The notes below the pieces were generated by a model. The model saw nothing but the letters and a program-made list of their open reading frames with translations, was not told where the DNA came from and did no database searches. Shown here in pieces: positions 33,130 through 43,669 of a DNA stretch of 64,000 bases. The DNA is taken from the NCBI GenBank assembly GCA_905221605.1, contig CAJNDS010000935.1, positions 749,368 to 813,367 of the forward strand, in the 5' to 3' direction. How positions within the stretch are numbered: the first letter of the stretch is position 1; the number at the start of each line of letters is the position of its first letter. The DNA is from Symbiodinium natans. Taxonomy: Eukaryota; Sar; Dinophyceae; Suessiales; Symbiodiniaceae. A program made the translations under genes and the position numbers.

Positions 33130-34200
33130 TGCTGCTCTGAGTTGGAGGGTTCAGGGTTGCGTATGTTCTTGAGGATTTCGGTTTCGACATTCTAGGGGTT
33201 TAAAGAGTTTAGGGTTTAGGATTTTTAAAGGGTGTAGGGATTTTCGGGCCCCTCCCACCATAAGCCTGTATGTCGGTGCTGGGGTGGTCGTCGTGGTCGT
33301 TGGGAACAGGGTCGTGCCTCTCAGACTGGATGAGGTCTTACTGCTTCAGGGTTCCTACGGTTGATATGGTGCTTCGGGGCTCCTATCACCCGGGCAAGTG
33401 CCTTTTGGGGCCTTTTGGGGCTACATAGTACAGGATATAATCCTGCGTTACCCTTAATAAGGAAAAAACCAGACTTCCCATCGGTTAGGATCCTTAAGGT
33501 AAGGCAGGATTTATATCATCAACCGTATCACCAGGGCAAGTGTCCTTTGGGGCTACATGTTACGGGAGAATCCTCACCGTAGGAAGAGCACAAAATTAGC
33601 TTCCTGCCAAGAGGTTGGGAAACCCCCCCCCCCCCCTCGCTGAAACGCAAAACTCTACAAACCCTAATCCAAAACCACTAGCCCCAAACTAGGGGTCAGA
33701 AGAACATACGATAGTAACCCCCAGAACCTGATTCTAATTCTTAAGGCCCCAGATTAAGAAGTTTCGGGCGGTTCGGGACTAGGGCGTTGGGTTGAAGACT
33801 TCCAGAGGGGAAGAAGGCTGCAGCGGATTGCAAGCTTGGGGAACGCCGCTAAACCCTCAGCCCTCAACCCTGAACCCTAAACCCTAATTTCTAAACCCAA
33901 AACCTTGAACCCTAAGCTCCTTTCGGAGGGTTCAGGGCTTGGGGGCTTCGTGTGCTTTGAGGCACCAAGCTCTAATCACCGCGCCTGCCGTGGTACTGAC
34001 CACCACGTCCGAAGACTCCACAAACCTGGCGCCCGCGTTGCTTTAGGTTCTACGGTTTGGGGCTTGGTGTTTAGGATTTCGGTATGTGGGGCTTATACCT
34101 TGCTGCTTAGGGTGTTCAAGGCGTCGGTCCCTAAACCCAGTTTAGGACTTCTATGTCTACAGGGACTATAGGGCTCCAAGGTCCAACCTGGAGGTTGGGT
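33130..34200. other. Unique stretch with little telomeric repeat
   Basis: Holds short repeats (CACCNGGGCAAGTGNCNTTTGGGGCTACAT at about 33387 and 33530) and several short open frames on both strands. It lies between the kringle-PAN gene and the metalloprotease stop. No gene could be supported. Confidence 0.4.
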
Positions 34201-34560
34201 TTTAGGGTTTAGGGTTTAGGGTTTGGGGTTTAGGGTTTAGGGTCTAGGGTTTAGAGTTTAGGGTTTAGGGTTTAGGGGTTAGGGTTTAGGGCAACTTGGG
34301 GACTATAATGGATAGTTTTGACCTCATTGCCACTGGGCGACCCTGGGTGCTGCGTGGCCCCAGGAGGTGTGGGTTCCAGGGCATGCGTTTTGGGGCTCGA
34401 GGTTTCCAGGGGGTTCGGGTTTAGGGTTTAGGATTTAGGGTTTAGGGTTTAGGGTTTAGGGTCTAGGGTTTAGGGTTGAGGGTTAGGATTAGCTTAAGGC
34501 ACCCTTTAACAAAGTTCAAAGCACGGCCTGTGGTTGTTAGTCGCGTTTCAAGGGTTGTTG

Positions 34561-34671
34561 ACTTGGAGGTTCAAGGTACTTATGACTTTAACTATAACTG
34601 TACTAATGAGCCCCCCAAGGTCTCTAAGTAAGTTCACCTATAATTGGGGCTACACGTACCCCTGAACCTCG
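34561..34671. repeat. Family B element
   Basis: ACTTGGAGGTTCAAGGTACTTAT at the left and TACCCCTGAACCTCGG at the right, with AACTGTACTAATGAG inside. Shorter and more diverged than the copy at 5961. It lies just 3' of the metalloprotease stop codon. Confidence 0.65.
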
Positions 34672-34760
34672 GCCATACCCTAAACCCTAAACCCAAATTT
34701 CTCAACCCTAAACCCCCTTGCAGGGGTTGTTTAAGGCTCCTGAAGCAAATTGTTCCTTGA

Positions 34761-34879
34761 GGGAAGGACCCCAATAAGGTACCCCTAAACCCTAAACCCT
34801 AAACCCTAAACCCTAGACCCTAGACCCTAGACCCTAAACCCTAAACCCTAAACACCGAATTTCGAAAACCCCCAATTCT
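34761..34879. repeat. Family F element split by a telomeric tract
   Basis: GGACCCCAATAAGGTACCCC is followed by about 76 bp of CCCTAAA/CCCTAGA repeat, then CGAATTTCGAAAACCCCCAATT. In the intact relatives at 31514 and 38494, AAGGTACCCC runs directly into ATTTC(G/C)GA(A/C)AACCCC. The simplest reading is an insertion of telomere repeat into an older element. Confidence 0.6.
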
Positions 34880-34900
34880 GGCTTTGGGTGGGGGGGGGGG

Positions 34901-37900
34901 TCACCAGGAGCCGAGAGGCTTCCCAGCACAGGAGTTCACCACCTTGGTGAGTCGTCACTGGCTTCGGGTTTAGGGTTTAGGGTTCCGGGTTTAGGATTTA
35001 GGGTTTTAGGGTTTAGGGTTTACGGTTTAGGGTTTGGGGTTTAGGGTTTAGGGCTTGGGGTGTAGGGTTTAGGGTTTCGGGTTTCGGGCTTCGGGCTTCG
35101 GGTTTTTCGGGCTGTTTTCTTACACTCAGGCTCGTATGCTTTCTTGGGGCTCTCGGCATGCCAGAGCTTGCGAGGGTCTCTTATAGGGTGTGTGAGAGCT
35201 CGGGAGCTCCTAAACCCTAAACCCTAAACCCTAAACCTTAAACCCTGAACCCTAAACCCTAAACGTTAAACCATAACCCTAAACCCTAAACCCTAAACCC
35301 TAAACCCTAAACCCCAAACCCTAAACCTTAAACCCTGAACCCTAAACCCTAAACCTTAAACCATAAACCCTAAACCCCAAAAAGCCCTAAACGCAAAACC
35401 CTAAACACTGGTTTTGGGGGGCTTCAGGGCCTCGTCTCATTTACTCCAAGCTGCGGCGTTCATCTTGCTGCACATCTGGCTTTTCCGGTACTTCGTGTTG
35501 AACCTGAGTTAGGGTTTAGGGTTTAGGGTTTATTGATTAGGGGTTTAGGGTTTCGGGTTTAGGGTTTAGGGCCTAGGGTTTAGGGTTGAACCTGAGACTG
35601 CGCGGGTGGTTTATAGGGTCCTTAAGGCAGAGGGGCTTCATGGGGTTTAGGGTTTAGGGTTTGGGGTTTGGGGTTTGGGGTTTGGGGTTTGGGGTTTGGG
35701 GTTTGGGGTTTGGGGGTTGGGGTTTGGGGCTTGGGGCTTGGGGCTTGGGGCTTGGGGCTTGGGGCTTGGGGCTTGGGTCTTGGGGCTTGGGGCTTGGGGT
35801 TTAGGTTCAAGGGGGAATGAAACCCAAGGATCCCTAAAACTACCCCCTACTCTCGAAGGCTTCCTAAGCTTGCCTAAAGTTTGCTAGGTACCTTCCCTGC
35901 ATGAAACCACCTGAGCCCTAAACCCTAAACCCTAAACCCTAAACCCTAAACCCTAAACCCTAAATGAACCCCCCATGCCTTAAGGACCCTAGAAGTTGTG
36001 GGCCTAAGCGACCCAGGGGCAAGTGCATGTAGTCCCTTAACAGACCCTCGGCTGGTTTAGGGTTTAGGGTTTAGGGTTTAGGGTTTAGGGTTTAGGGTTT
36101 AGGGTTTAGGGTTTAGGGTTTAGGGTTTAGGGTTTAGGGTTTAGGGTTCAGGTGCCAGACCGCCGTGTAGCTTGAGCAGTTTGTTTAGTCTCTCAAACCC
36201 CACATCCCAAACCAGGAACCCTTGAACCTGAAGAACCTTAATGCCCTGAAGCCTGACACGCTTGAAGCCAAGAGGTTTTCGGACAAAGGCCCCCGAAGCG
36301 CTGAAGCGCCACGTGACCCAAACCCTAAACCCTAAACCCTAAACCCTAAACGCTAAACCAGTTAGCGAGCCTTTCAGGCCCTTTGCCTTCTAGATCCCGG
36401 ACTGCCAGCAAAAGCACGACTAAAGGGGTCGGAATAAATACTGGCAGTATTCCCTCAGAGCCCCTTCGCAACTATCCTATAACATCCTCCCCAAACCCTA
36501 TTCAAAGTACTAAGGCCCCGGTAGTACAAATCTTGCCTCGGCATGTGGAGACAGTAAGATACACCAAATGGCGTGGGATCTCTTCTTGGTCCTTCGAGGA
36601 CTCGGGACGCGGAAATTCGGAACCTAATCTGACTGTGCGGAGTTACCCGCTTGCCGAGCGCATACCTTCCCCCCTCCCCCGGCCTTATTCTCTGACATTT
36701 CTACAAGAAAGAAAGACCTTATGGCTACAGAAAGATGTACATGTTGTCAATCAATATATATATATATGTATATATATATATGTATGCTTATATCTGTAGT
36801 TTTGGATATACAATATCAAAACCCACGTTGACTTTGGGAGGTCTTAACACAAGAGGACGACCCAACATCGGCACAAGGAACTGGTACACGCCATCGAGCT
36901 TGCCGTCCCCATAGTCCATGATGCCTGAAGTGGCAAATCTCGTAGAGGGTTTGGGGTTTAGGGTTTAGGGTTTAGGGTTGAGGGTTTAGGAGGGATACTC
37001 GGAGGTTCAGGGGTACTTACGAGTAGGGCTAATCTAAGTATGATAACCTGCTTTAAGGGTACTCATAACCCTACTTGTAGCTACACATGAACCTCCAAGT
37101 GGGGCGTAGCATAAGGGCGTAAGGTTGGGCTCAAAGCTTGAGACTTGGAGACGGTAAGGGATCAGGGCTTGAAGACCAAAGCCTGGACCCCTTACAGCCG
37201 CTACTTAGCCTGACTTAGCAAGTCAGTCTGCAGAGTATCCCTAGAAATCCTATGACAACTACCCACAACCCACGTTTACGAACCCTACTTACGAACTCAA
37301 AAGGGCTTTCCAAGCCCTGGACAGCGACTGTCCTAAACCCCTGAATCTCGTAAAACAAAATCCGCTCGATCATTCGTCCATTGTTTTCCTTGAGATCCAC
37401 GTCGAGGGATTTACATGGTTTACGGACTGAGAGGTTCACATGCTAGACGGATTAAGGTTCAGAAGTTAGGGCCTAAACCCTACACCCTAAACCCTAAACC
37501 CCAAAGGAGTTTAGGGTTTGGGCATTTGGGCAGGGGGGTGAGGGGTGCGGGCTTAGGGTGCTTTCCGGGGTTTTGGGGCTGAGGCCTTAAGACGACCCCA
37601 AGAGCTTAGGGTTTAGGGTCCTTTCGCCCCTCGTGTTTTTGGTGGGATTCTTGGGGCGTTAAGAGGCCTGGTAGCCCAAGAGCCATGTGATAATATGGGC
37701 ACCCTTTTTGCCTTTTTGGGGTTGGCGGGTACTTTCTAAGAGTTTAGGGTCGAGGGTTTAGGGTTTAGGGTTATTTAGGGTTTAAACAAAAAGGGGGACA
37801 GGGTATCACTGGGCTATCAAGTATGGCTACACCGGCTACATGCGTAATCAAGGACTACACAGCCCCTTTTAGGGGACCCCTAAACCCTAAACCCTAAACC

Positions 37901-40090
37901 CTACACCCTAAACCCTAAACCCCGAACATTGCCAACAGCGCCTCCGGTAGTCCCCTGGCCATCCTCGAAGGAGTGGCCGCCTTCAGAGGTTCAGGATTTC
38001 CAGTAATTGGGTTTTAGGGTTTGTTTAGGGTTTGAGTTTTAGGGTTTACGGTTTAGGGGGGTTTAGGGCTTAGGGCTTAGGGTTTAAGGCTTGAGGCTTG
38101 GGGTTTCGATCTTCTTGAATAGGGAATGAACCTTGAATTATCCATAGGGGCTTTGCGCAAGGAATTTCCAAAGCCCTAGCTGGCCTGACAGGGTTTGGGG
38201 CTTGTCGTACTTTAGGGTTTAGGGTTTGGGTTTCAGGCTTATGCCATAGGGTTTAGGGCATGACTATTTTTTGGAGTCTGTTCCACACGCCAAGTGGAGC
38301 TTTTGCTTTGGTGCTGCCCTAAACCAACCTTAAATTCGAAAACCCTCAACCCTAAACCCTAGACGCTAAACCCTAAACCCTTAATTCATCCTGAAACCCG
38401 AAAAACCCAGAAGCCCTCGACCTAACCTTTGGGGCTATTTTTGGGCTTCGAGTTCGGGCCGAGTGTCTTCCTTGATTTGGGAGACTACCAAAACAGGGGA
38501 TCCTTAAAACAGACCCCAAATAATAGGATTCCCTTATAAAATAAGGACCCCAAAAAGGTACCCCTATTTCCGACAACCCCATTTGTTTGCGGCCCTTCAT
38601 GTTTCGAGGTGGGCATGAAATGATGTGGGAACAGCGAGACAGCGTCGGATGGGTTGTGCTGGATTGTTGCTGTGCCATTTCCCAGAAACCCAGGTAACCC
38701 TAAACCCTAAACCCTAAACCCTAAACCCTAAACTCTATTCGGCAGCTCACCGCAAACCCTAAACCCTACTCTCCACCTCTCTTGCACCTGAAAGTGCCTC
38801 GAGACCTGTGTCCCCCATGGCCTGCACCATCCCCGTAGTCGTAACTAAACCCTAAACCCTAAACCCTAAACCCTAGACCCTAGACCCTAAACCCTAAATT
38901 GTGGAAAAAGTCCAGTATGCACAATGCGAGTACATTGTCAATACTCAGGGGGCCCTAAGCCCTAACCCCTAAACCCTAAGCACCCTAAGCCCCCCTCAAA
39001 CCAGATACCCTCAACTCTTCCCACCCTAAATCCTAAAACCTAGACACCCTCAACCCTAGACACCCCAAACCAAATGCCCAAAACTCTATACACGCTAAAA
39101 AAGCCTAAACCCTAAACCCTAAACCCTAGACACCCCGGGCCCCAAACCAGATGCCCTAAACCCTATACACCCTAAGCCCTAAGCCGTAAGCCCTAAGCCC
39201 TAAGCCCTAAGCCCTAAGCCCTAAACCCTAAACCCTAAACCCTAAACCCTGGCCTCCGAAGTTGTGGCCCAGCTCGTGCGCAAAGGTCGTCCAGGCGCTG
39301 TTGACGGAATGGAGCTGGTTCACTCCTGCACGCGCGAACGCACCCGCCATTTTTAGGGGACTGCCAAAGACCCCACATTAGAAATCTACAGGTTTAGGGT
39401 TTAGGGTTTAGGGTTTAGGGTTTAGGGTTTAGGGTTTAGGGTTTAGGGTTTAGGGTTCAGGGTGTAGGGTGTAGGGTTTAGGGTTTAGGGTTTAGGGATC
39501 CCTCCTACGGTTTGAGGAATAAAGAAATCTACAGGTTTAGGGGTTTAGGGATCCCTCCTACGATTTGAGGGCCGATGGATTCCCCAAGACGGTCGCTGCT
39601 TGTGATGCGCTGAAGGGCCACTCTAAACCCTAAACCCTAAACCCTAAACCCGAAACCCGAAACCCTAAACCCACTCCTGTGTTGTAGCCTCTGGTGTCGC
39701 ACATGCCGCCGCGCCACGCGACGCCGACGGTACCTTGGCGTGGACGGACAGGACCTAGTTACTTAATGAAACCTCCTAGCCGGTTTTTTACCGAAGAGTT
39801 GTAGTTTAACAGAGGATCGAAACACAAAAGCCCTTCAGGTCACCCTCAAACGCTGCTGCGACCTCAGACTCGTTTAAACAATCAACCCATAAGATTCTAG
39901 AGGCCTCTGCAAGCAGGAGGGTGTTAAGGTTCTAGATGTGAAAGAGACCGGGGATTTTGAGTAGGAATTGAAGGGCGGGCCGTAGATTCAGCCCAGCGCA
40001 ACGCTTCATCTGAAATTTGATGTACAGGGACTGGGTGTAGGGTTTAAGGCATTGCAGCTTAGATCCCTCGAGGTGAAGAAGGAAGTCGCC

Positions 40091-40127
<37 letters not shown>

Positions 40128-42410
40128 GAGGAGGAGGAGGAGGTGTAGGGTAGAACTTTGTACGCGTCAGCAACCCAGCAGAACTTGCCACGGTCTCGCT
40201 GATCGCTCGACAGCTCCCGCCTACCCCACAGAAGGAGATGAAGTGGTGGGTTTGCAGTTAAGGCTTTAAGGCGATCTAGAAAATGAAGGGCCCACAAAAA
40301 CACCAAAGGGCAAAAGGCACCAGTGAGGTTCCGAGCACCCCCAACACCATGCACCCAACACTGTAAACCAGAAACCCTAAAACCCTGAAACCATCAAAAC
40401 CCTAAAGCCCTACCACCCTGAAACCCTAATAACCCCAAAGCCCCAAACTCCAGAACCCTAAACTCCCCAAACACCAATTCAAAGGCGTCTTAACCTCGGA
40501 TGGCCCATAAATCCCTGCGAAAAAAAATCCTGAATATGAGATGTCCCAAGGGCCTACCAATACTTGGCTGCACCTAGGAGGGTAGCTATAAATTAGATTT
40601 TTAGCTGCCTTACTAGGAAACCCAATGAACCCAAAAAGGCTAAGGATCTAAAGTTACAGTAAAGCACCACAAAGAAAATAGGGGCCTTAAGAATTAGAAT
40701 AGGCTTTGGGGTGTAATATGGTATACTTGGACAGGGGCCCTAAGGGAATACGATTAGCAATTATTCCGCGCCCCCGCTATATTGCCGGAAAGTACCCTAA
40801 AACCCTAGACCCTCCAAACCCTGTAAACCCTCTAAACCCTCTAAACCCTCTAAACCCTCTAAACCCTCCAAATCCTCTAAACCCTCTAAACCCTCCAAAC
40901 CCTCCAAACCCTCTAAACCCTCCAAACCCTCTAAATCCTCCAAACCCTCTAAACCCTATAAACCCCAAACCCTAAACCCTAAACCCCCATACTAAAATCC
41001 AAGACAGGCTACCATAGCCGTTCCCACAGCCGGTGAACAGGTGCAGCGCTCCTTCCGGGCTGTTTACGGCGCGGAGTCTTGGGGTCTTTGGGGGTCTTGG
41101 GATCTTTGGGGGTCTTGGGGTCTTGGCATTTCGGTTGCGGACGCCCCCGCCGGTGTTGGGTTTAGGGTTTAGGGTTCAGGGTTTAGGGTTTAGGGCTTAG
41201 GGTTTAGGGTTTAGGGTTTGGGGGCTTAGGGTTTAGGGCTTAGGGTTTAGGGTTTAATTACGGTTCAGGGTTTAGGGCTGTTTCGGCACGGGGCCCTGGG
41301 GCGTTGGCATCTTGCCCAACGAACTGCATCCGGTGCATGAATGTTGGGACGCAGCCCGCAACAGAACAGAACTAAAGAATACACCACAACCCCGAACCCC
41401 TCCCCCCCCTCCTTCCGGGTGTTTAGGGTGTGCTATAGTGAGGGCCACAGAATCGGGTTTCTGGGGGTTTACTTACTAAAGCATAACTACTTAGGGACCA
41501 TACGGGAACTCTATTCGTAATCACTTTGACCACAATAGAGGGCTTCGGCCCCTCAAATCTCCCCCCCCCCCCCCCCGCCCAAGCGTGCTCCTTGGAAGGG
41601 GTGCGAGTTGCGATCCGAGGCCAAGTTGTCCAGCCTCAGCTATCCAAAGAGCCCAACAAGCCTTATGAACCTTAATTGATATAGGTATGTATATATGTGT
41701 ATATACATACATATATATATATGTATATACACAGGGGTCCTGAATTACGATTTAAGGTATTTTAAACCCTAAACGTAAACCCAAACATCCTCTGAGGTAC
41801 TACTCCTTGGATTGGGTACTTTGGGAAAAGGCTTTGGGAGCTGGTGCTTCGGGGAGTTCGTGTCAGGGTTTGAAGCCTCGGGTTGAGAAGGATTTGGAGA
41901 CTTAGGGTTTCGGTTTCGGGTTGAGGGTTTAGGGTTTAGGGTTTAGGGCTAGGGCTGTTAGGGCGTTTCTAGGGTTCACCCAGTGCCGGGTCAACAGGTG
42001 GGTGTCACGGGTGATTCTTGTTCAAAGCCTTAAACCCTCAGCCCAAAGCCTTATAAACCCTAACTCCTGTTCACGAGCCCTTTCAGGAGTTGACATGCCA
42101 GCAGCACCAGCACGGATCTTCTCCTGTGAGGCCCTCCACAAAAGGCAAGGACGCAACCTAAACCCTCTTTTTAAACTCTTGCCCCTTGCCACCACTATGC
42201 TATAGGAATCCCGCTAGACCCTGCACCCTAAACCCAAACCTCAAACCCCAAACCATAAACCCTAATTTTGGGAATCCCCTAAACCCTAAAGCCTAAAGCC
42301 TAAAGCCTAAACCCTAAACCCTAAAGTATAAGGCAAGGGGGCTTGGTCGAGATGTCGCCGCAGCCCTGCGCAAAGCGGGGAGCCCCCGTGTCGCTGGTGT
42401 AAATCCTGAC
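34901..42410 (-). CDS. Metzincin zinc metalloprotease (reprolysin/ADAM-like), eight exons
   Basis: Exons 42410-42343, 41077-41013, 39733-39671, 39325-39254, 37980-37942, 36924-36882, 35503-35452, 34942-34901 give 444 nt in one frame, 147 residues plus TGA. The product reads VRIYTSDTGAPRFAQGCG, then SPEGALHLFTGCGNGYG, TVGVAWRGGMCD, VNQLHSVNSAWTTF, then the zinc site HELGHNFGGGH (HExxHxxGxxH), SFEDGQGTTGG, the Met-turn IMDYGDGKLDGVYQF, NTKYRKSQMCSKMNAA and VVNSCAGKPLGSW. This is the catalytic domain of an M12B-type endopeptidase; the Glu of HELGH is the catalytic base. No signal peptide or prodomain is assigned; two in-frame exons at 43.4-43.7 kb are candidates. The last TGG|TGA could instead hide a GT donor (TG|GTGA). 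Donors are 3 GT and 4 GC. The donor of 39671 is a telomere heptamer. Confidence 0.9.
36383..36799 (+). CDS. 138-residue plus-strand frame inside a metalloprotease intron
   Basis: A plus-strand frame from ATG at 36383 to a stop at 36799, unusually long for this window. It encodes a Ser/Pro/Thr-rich peptide (KSTTKGVGINTGSIPSEPL ... RHVETVRYTKWRGISSWSF). The last dozen codons run into a TA microsatellite. It lies antisense in the intron between 36882 and 35503. No family is recognised, and base use is less GC-rich than in the proven exons. It could be a nested gene, a fossil or chance. Confidence 0.28.
   Translation: MPSRSRTASKSTTKGVGINTGSIPSEPLRNYPITSSPNPIQSTKAPVVQILPRHVETVRYTKWRGISSWSFEDSGRGNSEPNLTVRSYPLAERIPSPLPRPYSLTFLQERKTLWLQKDVHVVNQYIYICIYIYVCLYL
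36997..37312. repeat. Family B and family D elements side by side
   Basis: Family B: ACTCGGAGGTTCAGGGGTACTTAC ... TACACATGAACCTCCAAGT (36997-37100). Family D: TAGCCTGACTTAGCAAGTCAG ... CTTACGAACTCAAAAGGGCTTTCC (about 37205-37312). Both lie in the 36925-37941 intron of the metalloprotease. Confidence 0.7.
37669..37821. repeat. Family C element containing a telomeric tract
   Basis: TGGTAGCCCAAGAGCCATGTG...GGGCACCCTTTTTGCC at the left and AAACAAAAAGGGGGACAGGGTATCACTGGGCTATCAAG at the right are the two ends of family C. The centre holds about 45 bp of TTTAGGG-like repeat not present in the copies at 5111 or 57979. Confidence 0.6.
38494..38583. repeat. Family F element
   Basis: GGGGATCCTTAAAACAGACCCC ... 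ATAATAGGATTCCCTTATAAAATAAGGA ... AAGGTACCCCTATTTCCGACAACCCC. Similar to 31514-31588. Metalloprotease intron. Confidence 0.55.
39392..39575. repeat. TTTAGGG array with local duplication
   Basis: GAAATCTACAGGTTTAGGG occurs twice (about 39383 and 39524), and GGGATCCCTCCTACG(G/A)TTTGAGG twice (about 39495 and 39548). The TTTAGGG array between the first pair is about 100 bp. It lies in the intron between exons 39671 and 39325. Confidence 0.75.
40089..40143. repeat. CAG/GAG trinucleotide repeat
   Basis: About twelve CAG units followed by about seven GAG units, in the 39734-41012 intron of the metalloprotease. Frames through it (poly-Ala, poly-Cys) are not supported as exons. Confidence 0.88.
40800..40980. 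repeat. CCCTCTAAA/CCCTCCAAA variant repeat block
   Basis: Roughly eighteen units of AAACCCTCTAAACCCTCC type, a 9-bp variant of the telomere heptamer that has been amplified locally, ending in plain CCCTAAA. Metalloprotease intron. Confidence 0.82.
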
Positions 42411-42546
42411 CTGGGGCGCCGCGGAGCTTCGTAAAGAGCCCCCCAAAAGCAGAGATAATCATCTCTCATTGCCCTGAAAAGGCAGATATACATGTATGTA
42501 TATGTACCTTTTTTTAATGTGCATGTATTGGTTATCTATATATATA

Positions 42547-42579
<33 letters not shown>

Positions 42580-43418
42580 GAGTGGGTTGATTAGAATGGA
42601 TTCATGGGTAAGGGATTAGGATCATGCATTTGGGCTAAAGGTTCAAGAGCCCAGGGTTTTTGGAATTCATGGTGTTCGGCTACCTGGGCCTCCAAGCATT
42701 AGACTGTTATTCTTGGGCTTCTCCCCTGGAGGCCATTACCTTCTAGCGGTCATGCGCAGGCTTTGAGATTACCAACAGGATGAAGTTAGGCAGGCTCAGA
42801 GGCTTGGTGTTTGGGGTTTAGGGAGCTCAGTGCTTAGGGTTTGGGGTAGAGGGTTAGGGTTTACGGTTTAGGGCTTGAGGGAGCTTAGTGTTTAGGCTTT
42901 GGGTTTAGGGTTTGGGGTTCAGGTTTAGGGTTTAGGGTTTAGGATTTAGGGTAGCCTCCGCCCCTTGAAAGTTTGGGTTGATAAGGTTTCAGAGCCTGGA
43001 GAGTATCTGTAGGGTTCGGGGCTTAGGGCTGAGGGCTGTTGGCTGAGGGTTTAGGAGTTAGCGGCTTGGGGCTTAGGGTTTAGGATTTAGGGCCCCAAAA
43101 CCCGAAACCTTGAGAAGCAGGCCCTAACCCTAAACCCTAAACCCCAAACTCAAACCCTAAACCCACAAACCATACAAGCGGCGCGACGCTCGTTTAGGGT
43201 TTAGGGTTTGGGGTTTAGGGTTTAGGGTTTAGGGCTTGTAGGGGACTACTTGTAAGCAGGTTTCGTGTGAGGGGGTTCCGGGGATGATAGTAGGGTCTCT
43301 CGGGGTTCAGGATTTGGGGTTTAGGGTCTAGGGTTTAGGCTTTAGGGTTTAGGGTTTAGGGTTTAGGGTTTAGGTTCGAGGAGCAAGTTGCGCCGCAGGT
43401 TCCACCAAGCCGTTCAAC

Positions 43419-43669
43419 GGGCCGCGCACAGGATTTTTGTGACTTCGGGCGCTGCTTGGCGGCACGATGCCTTCTTGAACTGCGCTCCCTCAAGCCTAAA
43501 CCCTAAACCCTAAACCCTAAACCCTAAACCCGAAACCCTAAACCCTAAACCCTAAAACCCCTCAACCCTAAACTCCTGAACCCGAACATCACAGCTGGCT
43601 TAGGACCATGGTCCCCCTGTCACCCGGCCCAAGCCCCCGGCATAGCCGATGCGCAGAAGAACGTGGAAC
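43419..43669 (-). CDS. Two in-frame exons, unidentified; possible 5' part of the metalloprotease
   Basis: Exon 43669-43624 (FHVLLRIGYAGGLGR, donor GTGACA) joins in phase to exon 43488-43419 (GAQFKKASCRQAAPEVTKIL, donor GTTGAA). Acceptors are CCTGAG|G and CTTGAG|G. They lie on the same strand, 1 kb upstream of the metalloprotease, so they may encode its prodomain or another protein. No motif decides this. A TTTAGGG/CCCTAAA tract lies between them. Confidence 0.45.

Noticed and set aside
35622-35887. Repetitive frames such as GLGFGVWGLGF and NPKPQTPNPKPQ.
   Set aside because: They are translations of TTTGGGG/TTTAGGG and related repeats, found wherever these occur, with no other protein-like sequence.
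40006-40354. Poly-Ala/poly-Cys frames over the CAG/GAG repeat.
   Set aside because: They lie within a metalloprotease intron with no supporting exon join; any strand and frame of this repeat is open.
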